Positions 1 to 13,091 are shown, numbered from the stretch's first letter. The stretch is 64,000 nucleotides of DNA from Pocillopora verrucosa (GCF_036669915.1 NC_089318.1:13644628-13708627), one strand, 5' to 3'. Notes: generated by a model not told the origin, from the sequence alone. Numbers and translations are program-made.

Positions 1-3000
1 ATTATGTCTTATCTATTTCGGCCCCCAGAAAGTTTGCTTGTGGTAGCTTTGAAATCTCGATTGGCTCCATCCGATGTTTTCTTATATTCCAATAGGCTGT
101 TGTAATTTCTTTTGTTTTGGTTTTCGACATCCCTCCCATCCACTGAAAAGCTCAAAGCCTTACCTTTCCTATTCTCAGAATCCATTGTCCTCTAAAAGAA
201 TTAAACAATTGAAAATGAAAAAACAAACACTTATTAAACCCTTGACTCCTAATAGAGACAAGCACCTAATTTCTCTTACCTTATCACCCCTAGATCAGAC
301 ATTAAGGTCACTCAAATCAAGGAATTGTTCACCGACTAAATCTCTCAGTGGACTGTTAAACTAATTCTCCTCCTTTGCTCCTCAGAAAACATAAAGGACG
401 GTGTGGAAAAAATACATCCTGATTTTAGGGCAGATAGGGTTAACCTTGCAATGGATTGGCATCCCACCCAGTTGAGGGAGTTGGAGGCAGAGTACAGGAA
501 AACTCTAAGGGCCCTCGTGTAAATAACAGACCCTTAGTTGCTCGACAACAATAAAAGCTAGATAAGCTCTGGCAGGCACAACACTTTTACTTATGAGCTG
601 ATGTTACCTTTCACATGATTTCTATTTCTCAGCCGGTTTATGTTATGAGAGCAGTCACAATGGTCCGAAATACTGTTTTTTCAGCTGCTTAATGTGTATA
701 AATTGAAGTAACCTGGAAGCTAGGGAAAAATCCCAAAGAAAATTTAGCACATAACAGCCTGAAAAATGTTTAACATCAATTTTAGCTAAAAAAATTAGAA
801 ATAAACCTATTAAGGAAAATGCTTACAAGAAATGCAAACATGGAAATATACGTGGAAACATTTCACCCAAACTTTTTACAAGGAGAGAAATGTTGCATTT
901 AGTTATTTTAACTTATAATATCTCATACACCTGTATTATTATCTTTTAAAATAATAATGTAATTTACTATGGTAAAGCAAAATTAGCCTATAGCCTCTTC
1001 TAACATTCAGGTATAGCATTTTTAAAACGTTCTAAGAACCTACTACTGTAGGTCCCATGAACCCTGTCACTCCCTGGATCGCAGTGTATTTTCTCCCCAC
1101 CATTTGCTATACATTTCTTTCAATGTTAGTTCTGAGAAAGTGGTAGTAAATTAAAGATCGCTTTATCATAAGGTTGATATTTTTCTTTACTATCATCACC
1201 TGTTGGTTTATAAATTTATTGATTCTGTTAAGAGAACCTACTCATTTGTTCTCTTTAAGAGAGCAAAGGTAAAGAGGATAATGTAGAATTTTCTAGCATC
1301 CAAATTAAACCAGCATTACACCGGTTTTACTTTGCTTCATTAAGTGAATGGTCTACAAAACTCTAGACACCCTCTCAATCAATCAAATGCAGTAGCTTAA
1401 AACCAATCAAGACTTGATGGTGAACATTTTCCTGCATATCAGACAGTTTGCATGTGTTCAATTTGAGAGTCCATTGCCTTTTTGGGTTTTTGTTCTTAGG
1501 TCTGACAGGCCCCTGTGATAACCTTTTTGTTGGTTTTTATGTCTTTTAAGTAGAAAGCCCTCAAAAGACTCTAGTTTTGGTTTAAAAGACTTCAAGCAAA
1601 GGATGCCATGGACTTAAATCAAACTTGATCTCACAGCCATTGATGATGCTCTCCATCTCCATGCAAGGCCATGAAGTAATAATTTTCATGTAAACCTCAT
1701 AAGGTTGCAGTTTTAATAAAAATTTGATCATAAAGGGCCAATAAGCTGGAAGTTTATCATGGCTGGCATCTCACTGAAAACAAATTGACCTTAAAACTGT
1801 CCTTTTTTAGCAGCACACTGGTCAAAAACTCTGACTGGGTGATCCTAACCTCTTAAAGCCACAGGTCTACTTTCTGAACAGTTGCAGACACCCACACCAC
1901 AGGCTCTGTAATGATGTTTGCTATCACTTCCCTTGAATTCAGTTTGGCAACAGTTACAGGCTAAAATTTGAGAGTCTGGTACCCAGTATCCTGGCCTTGC
2001 TGCTTTAAAGATGAACCCCTTCGGATAAACAATGGCTTTTTTAAACACCCACAGCAGACGGAACAACTTCTGTTACTTTTCTGGCAGCCACTGATCCAAA
2101 AGGGTTTTCAGAATAAAGACTGTGGTCATTTTGAGGGTGCACAATTTCTTGAGGAACTTCCTCCAAGAGCATGGGATAAATCACTGTTGAAACGAGCACA
2201 AAATATGTATCTAATATCGAAGAGGAATCAAAACCAAACTTAATCCTTTAACTCACGATGTAATCGTTAATTCTTCCCTTTAGCTGCTACACAATTCTCT
2301 CTAAATTAATTACAAGAGTTTGGTGTTAGATCAAGATGAAAACGTATACCTGATATCTTTGAGTACTCTCATTACCTGTTTGCTTGATAATGTATGGATA
2401 TCATAGAGAGAAGTTACATGTTAATCACTTCAGGGAGTTAAAGTTCTGGATTAGTGTTTTACTGTTAATTCATTTCAGAAGACAACCTTACTTTAAGTCT
2501 CATGTGGGTTGAGGCTGAGCCTCCACAGTTGACGGTTTTGCAAAACAGCAGTCACACACTCTCACTGGTTCCTCACCCCAGCCTCGTTCTGGTACGGGTT
2601 TCTTATTGGTTGAACATGCCTCACAGACCCTACCTCCACATGCACGACAGTGGTGCTTAGTCTTTCCATCGCTGAATATTTGACGGCATACCTGACAAGC
2701 CTAAAAGATATTAAGTTAAGACATTTTTTTAACTAATTTGGGTTTTAAATTTGTCTCAACCAAAATTTGGTAAAAAATGACGCAATCTTGAAATTTTTAA
2801 TAGCTGTTATCTTTCCTGGTTTTGGTTGATTAAAAAACAAGAATTTTTAGGAGTCTACAAGTACAAAGAACAGTTGAGAAAAACTACACGACTGCAGCTA
2901 ATACTGCCCTGCATTTTCAGCGTAGTGCAGATGATGACATTTAATCTGCTGTGATACTGCCAAGTGAGAGGCTTTGCACGTATGAATAGAGGGGGTAAAT

Positions 3001-4790
3001 TTCACATAAAAGGAGCTGTGGAACTGCGTCAATGGAGGGTATTACAAGATAATTTAGCCTAATCAACTGAGCTGCTAAGGTAAATTGGCCACTGTAAAGG
3101 TTTCATAAGCTGTGTAGATCACAAAAGTCTTTTTCTTTAGTCTATTATTTTTATACAACGACACTGATTACAGTAAAAATTTTTGCGTGCGCTATGCAAT
3201 GTAACGTTGCGTAACGTAGCATGTATTTAGAACGTACTGTTCATTGAGACTGTTAGTTTTACTCAATAATTCCGCTTCCGATCATATTTCATATTATATT
3301 TCTTGCAATCATATTTTATCGTATGGCACTAAGTGCAGCCTCTTCGCCGTTTGGCAGTAACTCAGCTCTATTTCTTCAGTCTCGCAACAAATGTAAGTTT
3401 TGGTACTTTGTAGGCTTCATCATTATTTTCGTTGTAATTTTCCTAACTGTATTAAGTTTTAGCGTATTTAGTTTAATTTAAATTGTAATAGGTTTTCCCT
3501 CGTTATTTAGTCAACATTTTTAACCGATCCTACCAACTGGTATCAGAGATTGTTGAAATTGAATGTATCAGATGCGTTAAAAAATGTCTGTATTTATTGC
3601 TGAAAGTCGCCCATGGAAGCCACAAGCTGTCATATTGAGCCTTAGACTTCATCGTGTATGACCGTAGTGTACAGGAAGTTCACTGGAAACTGAGCCAAAT
3701 TTTGTCTTATTTACTATTATTTCAGAATTTGAGACCCAATAATCTTGGACCACTCTGTCTATGATCCAGTTGGTCACTGCCTGACTGGAAGGAGTATTGA
3801 AGACTGCTAACTGCATCATCGACATAGTTAATATGATCCAAAATCGTCTGGTTCCATGGCCACCATCCAGCTTAGCAAACATTTGCTAAATGCAAAAAGC
3901 GTGTTGCAATAAAAGATGCAAAAGAATTTTTTCTTTATAAAATAGCTGGAACTTGCTGGTCAAAACTTTTCATTTAATACACCTGTCATCCTAAACACCC
4001 TTATAAAATTGAAACTTGTTTTAACTTTATTTTATTAAAAGAAAGACCGCACTTTTTTATTGCTTTACTGCCGTAATAACCCTATTGGGATGTTGTGAAC
4101 ACTAGGAAAGTTTAAAAATCGCTTGCCTCCGGCTCGTGATTAACAATTTTTCATGTGTTCTCCCAACATTCTGCATGGTTATTATAATGATGGTAAACCA
4201 ATAGAAAGTGTGGTATAATGCTAAAACAGAACACAGGAATCTGTTTCTCCAAGCAATGTCACAGATTATAATGAATTATTTGGAATAATTGGCTTAATTT
4301 ATCGTTCGTGGTCGAGCTTTAAAACTTTCCCCAGGCCATGCATGGCGAAGCTCAGTCCGGGACCGCAGTCTTAACTGGGTCCTCATTTTCAAACCAGTAC
4401 TGACGGCTACGATAGATTACCCCACATCCTGAGCACTCCAGAACAATACCTGACCATAACAGATTTAATGAATCTGAGGTTACAGTGAAAACTCAATGAA
4501 ATTGAACCCTTTACACGCTAACATGAGTGTACTTATTCTTCTTACTGTTCCCTGTAAATTAAATGGTACTGGCAAGGTGAATTTGTTTAATTGAGCCCCC
4601 CTATTGGGGGTCATTTCGTTTCATTGTATGACCTTGAAATAATTAGCTGCTAGTCACTCTTAGGGGTCAAAAAGTTTAAGACTTGTACATCTGTTGACCT
4701 AAGAAATTTAATGCTGGCACTGCACATTTTTCTATGGGAACCAGACTAACTTGGCTTCCTATAAATACAGAGTTCTATGTATATGCAAAT
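1..4790. repeat. Segmental duplication block, copy 1
   Basis: This block is a diverged direct copy of about 39,335-42,160 (copy 2 lacks several hundred bases of 480-1,200 and some other stretches). Its left part, about 1-1,800, is also present in inverted orientation at 48,531-52,110. It holds the 3' half of a ZFYVE1-like gene on the minus strand and that gene's downstream flank. Positions 1-1,770 contain no coding sequence that I can support. Alignment was by eye, so the outer edges are approximate. Confidence 0.8.
1771..4449 (-). pseudogene. ZFYVE1: ZFYVE1-like (double FYVE finger) pseudogene, copy 1, C-terminal half
   Basis: Four exons can be placed on the minus strand by comparison with copy 2: about 4327-4449, 3715-3885, 2492-2700 (first FYVE finger, with KHHCRACGGRVC) and 1771-2183 (second FYVE finger, preceded by ARPGYWVPDSQILACNCC). 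Both fingers show the spaced Cys pairs and the R/KHHCRACG core that bind zinc and PI3P in the family; animal ZFYVE1 (DFCP1) marks phosphoinositide-rich ER and Golgi membranes. The copy is dead: the first exon has a one-base insertion giving a TGA and its donor reads GAAAGT instead of GTGAGG, the second carries two compensating one-base shifts, the third ends in a TGA, and the second finger has lost two codons and has TAG in place of a Trp. The N-terminal half of the protein is not in the window. Confidence 0.85.
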
Positions 4791-4918
4791 TTTTGGGTGC
4801 TCCACCAACCACATATTGCAAGTTCTAGAGTTTAATGATAACATTTCAATATTGGTAAAAATGAGGGTAGTTATTATTAATACACCACTGTAACTAAATA
4901 TATTTTTAAAGTAACTGT

Positions 4919-4920
<2 letters not shown>

Positions 4921-4954
<34 letters not shown>

Positions 4955-5032
4955 CCCCTGAAGAGTGAAGCGATTCACGAAACAGGCTTGTCGGGAAATG
5001 TAGTTACGTCCCTTTTTTCCTCTCATAATATT

Positions 5033-5101
<69 letters not shown>
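4921..5101. repeat. AT dinucleotide tracts flanking a hammerhead-like motif
   Basis: Two long (AT)n tracts, about 4921-4951 and 5032-5101, flank roughly 80 bases of unique sequence that contains the ribozyme-like motif at 4955. Penelope-like elements often sit in AT microsatellites, so this may be the 3' tip of such an element. Confidence 0.9.
4955..4995 (+). ncRNA. Hammerhead-ribozyme-like motif (type I)
   Basis: The core reads CTGAAGA (4958-4964), then a 5-bp stem II GTGAA/TTCAC with loop GCGA (4965-4978), then GAAA (4979-4982), then a 3-bp stem III ACA/TGT with a 4-base loop, ending in GTC at 4990-4992, the expected cleavage site. Stem I is at least CCC/GGG. All conserved hammerhead core positions are present. 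Hammerhead motifs are known at the ends of Penelope-like retroelements and in small retrozymes; here it stands alone between AT tracts. Activity is inferred, not shown. Confidence 0.65.
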
Positions 5102-5105
<4 letters not shown>

Positions 5106-5627
5106 TATACTTACATATACCACGCAGATGAAAAGTGCTTTGTGTGCACGCACAATTCGCTAGTGCGAAAGTGAATAGCAAGTACTATTCACCTCTGCAT
5201 GCGATGAGACCAAGTTGCCCGTGAAGAGTTTAATTTCCGACTATCTTTCAGTTTATTCAAGAATATATATTATTTTTTTGGTTTATATCTGTATGATAAA
5301 TACTCATCAATAGCACTACACAGTGTCATTGATGGATATTTACTGAGCTGCAAAGCGGCGAGATAAATATCCACCTCTTATGATCTCCACTTTAGTGAAT
5401 AACTCTTAATTATATATAATATGAAATAACAATAATAAAAATAATGACGATAATCATTGGATAGTACTGTTGTTGTTGTGAATTAAGTGTGGAATAATCC
5501 TTTATGCACAAACTGTACATCGTTAACCCCATCCTTTTTAATTCCTTGCTGAGTATATTTTTGAAGCACCATAATTCTAAGAGAAAAGAAATTTAGAAGA
5601 AAACAAGATATCTAAATATTACTTGAC
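5102..5627. other. Non-coding interval, no recognised content
   Basis: AT-rich sequence with no open frame, RNA gene or transposon signature that I can support. Confidence 0.6.
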
Positions 5628-5845
5628 AAATAGAGAAGCCTTGACTATGCTCTTTTCTGTTGTAAAGCACACAGGAAGCGGCTAGAGCACGAAAGAAGTG
5701 CAGGGAGAAAAACTCGACTACGACTCCCAAGCATTACGACCAATTTTCACAACAAACTTTCTTTCCGAAGCGAACAACAGTGTCGTCAGCATGCTCTATA
5801 CTCTCATAAAGTACGCTACAATAAGCCAATCAGAATCCCTGTTAG
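5628..5845. repeat. Dispersed repeat (MITE-like), copy 1
   Basis: Two parts recur at 55,385-55,605: a direct match (about 5628-5700, containing GGAAGCGGCTAGA) and an inverted match (about 5745-5845, containing CAATAAGCCAATCAGA). The changed order and orientation of the two parts suggests the ends of a short non-autonomous element. No transposase is present. Confidence 0.5.
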
Positions 5846-7140
5846 AATGGACCACAGCATGATCGCAGTAGCTCTGACACCGGCATGATTAGCATGAATT
5901 TTGACAGTTATGCCAGTTTGGTTATATTTTTCATCATTCCTCTTTTGTTTTGTTTTGTTTTTGCAGCTGTGTTTGATTTTTATTACCGCACATAATCTTG
6001 CCATTTAACTAAGCGTGAAAACCTCTAAAACTCGGACTGTCCATTTCGTTTTCTCCCGGAGCATTTTCGTTCCTGCTCACGTTGTAATAACATACATTAC
6101 GGCGCCTGGCCTTATAAAAAACCTTTGTTTGGTTCTTCTGTTGCTACTTGCCGGCTCGCTTGTTCCGAAATTTCACTTTCAATTAGCGAAAAAAAGCCAG
6201 AGAGAAGTCCCGGGAAAGGTCAAACATAGTACAATTTGGCAGATGGCGTGACAGCTTTAGCTCAGCTCTATGCTCTTTATTGCGGCAGGCCATCAAAAAC
6301 ACTTCTTTGAGGATGCTTTGGTTTGGGCTGTGGAAATTTAAACGACATGTTTTGAGTACAAGCTTAGCGCACCACGCGCTGAGCATACCACAGGACAGGA
6401 AATTCAACAAAATCGTGGTCATACATGTCGCATGTTATTAATATGCAAATATGACGATCTAATCAAAGTTCATGTAAGTTAACCTCGTTGACCTTAAGTT
6501 TTGTGCGCCACAGCAAATGATCTATGACAAGGTAAGAAACGACCTCCATAAAAAGGTATAACAGGACAAACCACAACATATCCAACGTCCCAAAGGTATT
6601 GTGGAAAGTTACAAAAGCTCTACCACGCGAAAGAAGATGAACTGAGCTGGTCATGAATTGTTGTCCTTTAAACACATTATTGCTTGAAAAATACTACCGG
6701 AGGTCACGCACGATAGCCGCGATCGAAAAAGTGACCTTAAAAATTGCGTTTGAAGCTTTCCGAAAATTGAAAACAGGCAACTTATTCTAGCAGAATACAT
6801 TAAAACGGCCTTTCGCTCGAAAAGGGTACATCGAAAGCATTATCTGCTGCGCTGACGTAAGTCACTGTTAATTACGCACTCGGTAACTCAGGCCCCGTCC
6901 TCACTAATGAGAACAGAAAGCTCCTTTTTTTTTTCTGAATTAAATAGACGGTGTAAATTTAGAAGTGAAAAGTTTGCTTATCTATATTCAACGTTTGATT
7001 TTGCAGCTCAGTAGCCTGCACATAAACACGTCAAGTAAAATTCACGATCTCCCTAGCTGTAGCTCCTCTAGATTGTAAAGATCACCTTGGCCTCTTCTTT
7101 CTTTTAAAATATCCCGTACCAAAAAGTGTTTCGAGTTCGA
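5846..7140. other. Non-coding interval
   Basis: Short open frames occur on both strands (for example 6015-6251 plus and 6463-6675 minus), but none has a recognisable domain, splice context or homologue in the other duplicated blocks. Confidence 0.5.
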
Positions 7141-7198
7141 GGGGTCTTAGGTCTTAGGTCTTTGGTCTTAGGTCTTAGGTCATAGGTCATAGGTCTTA
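7141..7198 (+). repeat. Seven-base tandem repeat (CTTAGGT)
   Basis: About eight imperfect copies of a 7-base unit, TTAGGTC in another register. Two neighbouring copies read AGGTCATAGGTCA, that is AGGTCA repeated with a 1-base spacer. Confidence 0.85.
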
Positions 7199-7719
7199 GC
7201 TTTTGTGACACCCATCACCGCATGGGTATTGTGGCGAAATCTTCGTTCTTTTAGGACGACGATTGGACGATATATCCCCACATACCAACAAATTTCTCTG
7301 CGAGTTTAAGCTGCTTGTCCCTTTGGCGGTGTATTGCACTCTGAGCGCCAGAAAGCGCCTGGCACGAGATTAAAACCTGCCATTCGGTCGAAGAGTCGAG
7401 TGGGAGGCAAGCCCCAGCACCTCGAGTGATGTTGAAACCGTCTATGGGAAGCTAGGGTCTTGTTTCTTGAATGTGATGATATTATCCTGAATTATAAATA
7501 CAACTGTGAATAGAAAGACTAAAAGTTTTAGATAGCCTCCCAAAACACGTTAGGCCGCCATTGCATCATATGCTTGTTCCTTTGCCGACGCAAGCTATCC
7601 ACAAATTGCCGCTTTCAACTGGTTTTTTTTCCTCGCAAATTCCGGCTCTCGGCTTAGCTGGTCAAATTGTACTTTTAAAAGATTCTGTTAAGAAAGTCTA
7701 CAGTTTATATCAGTTATGC

Positions 7720-7923
7720 GAAAGAGGAAAGCCGAACAGTCACATTCAAGCTCGTCCTCTTTCACTTACTTAGTGAGGTGTTAATTTAAAATTATTATTA
7801 GCTGTCTCAAAAACACAACCGTTAGACGAAAGAAAAAAGCCGAACTGTCAAATTCAAGCTCGCCTATTAAATGACATAGTGAGATGTTAATTTAGAATTA
7901 TAATTAGCTGTCAGTAAAACACA
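7720..7923. repeat. Tandem duplication of a ~108-base unit
   Basis: Positions 7720-7819 and 7828-7923 are clearly similar; both contain AAGCCGAAC.GTCA.ATTCA and end near AATTAGCTGTC. The frame open across the first copy (7561-7773) is not conserved in the second, so no coding role is assigned. Confidence 0.75.
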
Positions 7924-9928
7924 ATAGAGGAATGAAATATCTTCCAATCACTATAGTGTTGGTTACTTAACACCTTTTTCAATTGGACTCCCATCTTTTA
8001 AGCTGGGTAAACAACACCAGGATAGACTCTCACACAAGTGTTTGTTCGACTTTTATCCTATTGTAACTGTAGAAAGAGTTAGAAAGAGTTTTAGTTGTAG
8101 ACATCTTACCATCTCTCATATTTCAATCCACAGTTAGGTTTGTTTATTACACGCGACGTGATCACATGACATCTTGACCGACAGAATTTATAAAAATATA
8201 AGATTTCCATATTTTTCTGTTTTGAAACACCTTTTAGGATAGTCAACGCAACAATCTCGATAGTCTGTAACTGCTTGTAATCCATTACAATATTTGCAAC
8301 CATCTCCCGCAGCCATCATAATATTTGCCTTCCATGAAACAGGTTAATATCTCGAGAGATGAAATTATTAGTAAAATGTAAAATTCTCCAATTCATTTTA
8401 TAACTTTTGATTCTAATTCGTTGCATTAGCTGGTGTTTGGTTTCACTTTTTATACCAGCAAAATAGGGAAACAAATTAGCATAATCACGTCACGCTGTAC
8501 ATCAAGCCGGATATTTTTTTATTAGGTTTTGATGGTGCACAGAAATGTTTAGTATGTCACTGGAGAATATCGTGGTCCATAACAGCATGAAATAATTAAC
8601 GATGGAAACAAATTTCCAGAAAGGAGGGCCAGTTCATTGCGTTCCGTGTGCAAATTATCAGAAGAAACTCCAAGAATTCTTTCAGAGTGTATGCGTGTTG
8701 TTTTGTAAATAACACCGAAACATAGTTTTGCTTGTTGGTGTGTCCCTGTAAGTTACGTGGAATGTCTGTAAGGACCAGAATGTCAATTTTTAATTTTTGA
8801 TCTTCTCCACACTGTGCGTGGCCCATGGCCTGATTCCATCGCCATCTAGTCACCTTTGTTTACTTTGTAAGTCAAGGAGCGTTACCATCATGTTTATGCG
8901 ACGTTTTAGGACAACTTGAGATCCATTTTCCATCCCGTTGTTATGAAAACCTAAAATCTTCAACACAGAAGATAAACAAACAAAGTTTAGATGGTCAAAG
9001 TTATATCTCGAGCGCAATTAAGCAAACACGCGGATTTGCGTTGTTTTAAAGATGTTATTAGATGAAAGTTAGAGAGATACCTGCGGCAGTCGGTGACCTC
9101 ATTTGTGTAAGTACTGTGCACTGATATGCCTTTTTGGCCCGATTTACACCTGTATTTTTAGATTTCTTTCTTAAAAACTGGGTGGTCTAGCCAAAAATAA
9201 ACTTTGGCTTGTAGCGACACAGCTATTTTAGAAATATGCCCTGAATCCTTTTCATGGGCCAAAAAAAAAAAAAGAAAAATGAAAAAGAAAACCTTTACTT
9301 TCGACGGGAATTCGAGAGGACTGCTCTTAGCGACAGCGGCACTCAATGTATGGTTGTGACTTATATAGCATTCAGTAAGAAAAAAAAATACTAAATCCTA
9401 TCTACTTAATCAGTTATTTAGTTTTTTTTTTTCGTCTCTTTCTTTGCGTGTTATCCACCCTTTGCGCTGCCTCATGCTTGCCTCCGATCGACTAAAAAAC
9501 GCAAAGAAATACTTCTTTTCTGCATGTTATCATAGTTGAGACTGGAGCTGGACTCGCGGTGTTATAGTTTACTAAGTCTCATTAACATAAAAGTGTAGTA
9601 GTTTAACTTTCCAAATTTTGAAATAAAAATGATATTAATTGTGTATCGTTAAAGAGAGACCGCTTTTTAGGGAAGCGTTTTTCAGGAAAGACTAAAAAGA
9701 TATAATAACACTGTTGTACGCCCCTAAGATCAAATTCGCATTTAAGAAAAGATGTGGTATTTACTAACTTCTTTAATACGCATTACCCTAGCAGTTTTTG
9801 GAAGAGTTGTGATTGAATAAATAACGGAACAAATTATTTGCTAAATTATAAAAAGGGTACCTTATTAAGAAATTGTAACAGACGTATTTAGCTATTCGCT
9901 GAAAATGCTCCATTGACCCGATTATCAG
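7924..9928. other. Non-coding interval upstream of partial gene 1
   Basis: No signal-peptide exon matching those of the related genes at 33.6 and 59.9 kb was found here, which is one reason for treating the downstream gene as incomplete. Open frames on minus at 8596-8853 and 9158-9346 have no recognisable features. Confidence 0.5.
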
Positions 9929-11264
9929 AAAAGAACACTGCGGACCACCGAGTAACAGACGTTAGACGAGGTCTGTTTTCTATAGATGCGTTCCGTTATT
10001 TGAATGTGCCTCGAGTTGGATTTTTCTCGGTGCGCGACGACTTGGAGTGTACCATGAGATGCCTTCAACATACTTCTTGTATTTCTGTGAATTTGGCCCT
10101 CGAAATAAGACTGTGGTGCGAGTTATTGTCATCTGATAAGTACAGCAATCCTAAGGAATTCAGCCAAAACGAAAGCTCATATCACTATCACATCGTGGTA
10201 AGGACTCTCTTCTGTGTTTTTTCATATTTAAAAACAGCCTGTCCGGGGAAACACTCTATAATATATTAATTGCAGCCTTAATTAAGGAAACTTCCTCAGA
10301 GAAGAATGATCAGTAACTTCTCTTGGGATTAAAACAATTACCCGCTCCTTCTTCTGGAGTGAACGTTTGTCTTCCCTCAAGACTGGATGAGATGTGCTTT
10401 TTCCGATTATCATTTCACTCGTTCTCATTTCATTTGTTTATCCCCTCATATTCTTAGATATACCAACCACGACCTAACCCCACAGAAAAAACGATCTTTG
10501 AATCGAATGGCCATTGTATAAGTTTCTCTTGAAATATGAATATTGTGAATATTGCAAAAGCAGTTCATGTGTGACTTTTCAACACACTTGCATAGTACGC
10601 TGTTTGGGCTAAGTCGTGTCATATTGAGCGTGAAAGTTCTTTTTTTATCTCTCTCTTTCTTTCGCAAGAACATGTGTGCTGAAAATCCTTGCCCGAACAA
10701 CGCCACTTGTCGAAGCAGTTTTACAGACAAACTTTATCAGTGTCTATGTCCTCCTGGATACAAAGGTCCGAGGTGCCAAACAGGTAAGCAAAAAAATCCT
10801 TTATATCGTTAGAGTGAGATCTTCAATTCAATTATTAAGAAGCATTCAAGTCATACACTAACTACATGAACATGTGAGAGAGAGTGAAAGAGAGAGACAA
10901 ACAGAGGAAAGTACACTGACATGCTGTTTTCTTAAATCTGAAACTGGCGTCTAAGATTTGAAAAGTAATTCTAATTGTGGATAAGTGAATTAAAATATAA
11001 CTACAATGAATTTACATACGAATACATTTGATTTAGTATTAACGAGATTAAAACGAAAAGCAAGTGATTACTTGCAATTCCACCTGACCACTAATTTATC
11101 TGTTTGTTTTCTTCGCTTGCTGTTTCTTTTGTTGTCTTCAGACATCGATGAGTGTGCCGAAGGGATTCACAATTGCAGTCCCCATGCCTTTTGCAACAAT
11201 ACCAAAGGGTCTTATTACTGCACATGCAAGCCCGGATTCACTGGGAATGGCCGAAAATGTAAAG
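9929..11264 (+). pseudogene. Partial PAN-EGF-EGF_CA gene (family copy 1)
   Basis: Three exons with consistent phases are readable. Exon 9929-10197 (phase 1 to 0) encodes a PAN/apple domain with LECTMRCLQHTSCISVN and LWCELLSSDKYSN. Exon 10669-10783 (phase 0 to 1) encodes an EGF module, [12 protein letters not shown] to [10 protein letters not shown]. Exon 11142-11264 (phase 1) encodes a calcium-binding EGF, DIDECAEG with [10 protein letters not shown]. The protein would be extracellular. Against function: no signal-peptide exon was found upstream, the third exon is followed by GCACAT instead of a GT donor, and no linker or first C-terminal exon is present before the detached remnant at 13,092. 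The PAN exon is clearly diverged from those at 34.3 and 60.6 kb. It could be a short active gene with an unusual end, but decay is more likely. Confidence 0.75.
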
Positions 11265-13091
11265 GCACATGCAAGCGTTAACTTTTGTACACATTAAGCC
11301 GAGAGGGGTTCCTATGAAAGAACTTTCTGACGGAAATGTCACTGCACTGCAGTAACCCTAACGCGTAACGCAAAGCACATAGCAAACGGCGCATGCATGA
11401 ATTCACAAATATATGAAATCAGATAACTCTTATGATAAGAGAGAAGAGTAGTTCGTGGGTTGATACCATGAAATTTGGGCATGAAAAAGACCAGAATGAT
11501 CAATCATTCTTTCAACAAAAATGCATTAGTTACTTGGAGAGCCATCAGTTAATTAGCAACTTTTAAGACCGAATGGAAGTAAGTATTATAAATGATCAGT
11601 GACACGCTCTACCGACCTCTCCTCTTTTAAAGGATTTAAGAGAGTGTCTCTGTAAGAGCGGTTGGTCGATTTTGCTTGACACACGGATTTCGCTCGTTTC
11701 TCGTGTGTTGTAAGACATTCATGTACCTATACTAAAACCACAATCAGTTTGATCGGATCTCTTTATTTTTCAGAGTTTTACGGAAATTAAATTTCACTCT
11801 AGCGAAGGCTTGTTGTGACACTTTTCAAGACTTTAATTTCATACAACTTTAGAGGACAATTTACAAAAAACTACGGAACTCAGCAAAAAATAAATACCAC
11901 AGCCATGTATATTAACTCTATCTTATCTATCGGGGCGACTTTCGTAAACATCACGTGTCAATCAAGGAAACAGGAAGACTTGAATGACACCTTATCGGTT
12001 CGCCTAAATCAAACACGCCAAAACCGATCAAATTCAAGGTAAATTTTTGAAAAAGTGAGGCGTTCTTAACTGATCCAACTAACATAGCTAGGAAGTAGGT
12101 GCCATAGAAAAGATAACTACAGAAAAAAACTTTGCGGCCCGACCTTTACGAGAACTTTATAACTCCGTGAACTTACCTAATTTTCGACAATCTCCAAGTT
12201 TGGCCGCCATTTTGAGGGACTTGTCAACATGAAGCGTAACCGATATAAATCAAGCAGGTTAATCTTAAACCGTCAGAAATATATAAGAAAGCAATTCAAA
12301 TGAACTTTTCTTTCAATTCAAGCGGCAAAATTTGAAATTGTTTGTTAAACTTACCATCCCCATGCGACCATTTATTCGAACAATACAAACACTACAACTT
12401 TCTGAATTCCCCTCGTCGATTCCACCGCAAGAAATAACCTGTGCCACCCAAGCTTCGACTCGAATGTGAAGTACGAATCAAATAACATAACTGCTTCATC
12501 TTCGCGGCAATATCACGCTGGTATTTTGATTTTCCGATCGACAAGAACGGCGATCAAGAATCGATCGGTTTGTTTACCTCGTAAACGTGACCGCTGACCA
12601 GCTGCTGAGTGAAAACAGTACGGTTCAGTGGCGAGGAGCGGGGTGAGGGGTGGATGCGGGCAGATTATCAGAAGGTTTTTGGTAACATTCGATAAACATT
12701 AGGATTCTCAGTATTAATGCGAAGGCATACTTCGTGTTGCAGACAACTTTTGTTTACTTAGTATTCTTTCTTATTTCAAATACACTTCGTTCCAAATAGG
12801 ACTAGCATCAGTTCATAGATTTAGAAGCAAATCTTTACCACGTAAATAAATGTGTTTAGATAATCGAGATAACCATTGGACCTCTTGTATCGCACCGGAA
12901 ATAACGTGTCTTGTCTTTGCCCAACTCTGAGAGCGTGGAGCGGCAAGGACGCGAGATACGAGTCTCTCGTCTCGCGGATTCACCATGCTCACAGGATACG
13001 CGTGACCTCACTATCTTTAAGAAAAATAAGAGACTACTCGAAGTCTGTATTCCGTTCAACCATTTTATAAGAGTGACGCGAGTCTTTCAAT
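11265..13091. other. Interval where C-terminal exons would be expected
   Basis: In the intact paralogue a 31-nt linker exon and a 127-nt exon lie in this position. Neither is recognisable here. A short hairpin-like palindrome around 12,950-12,977 (CGCGAGA ... TCTCGCG) lies just before the C-terminal remnant. Nothing else was identified. Confidence 0.55.

Noticed and set aside
6015..6251. 78-codon frame with a Leu-rich hydrophobic stretch
   Set aside because: The hydrophobic part lies 35 residues from the Met, there is no donor in suitable phase and no copy elsewhere in the window.
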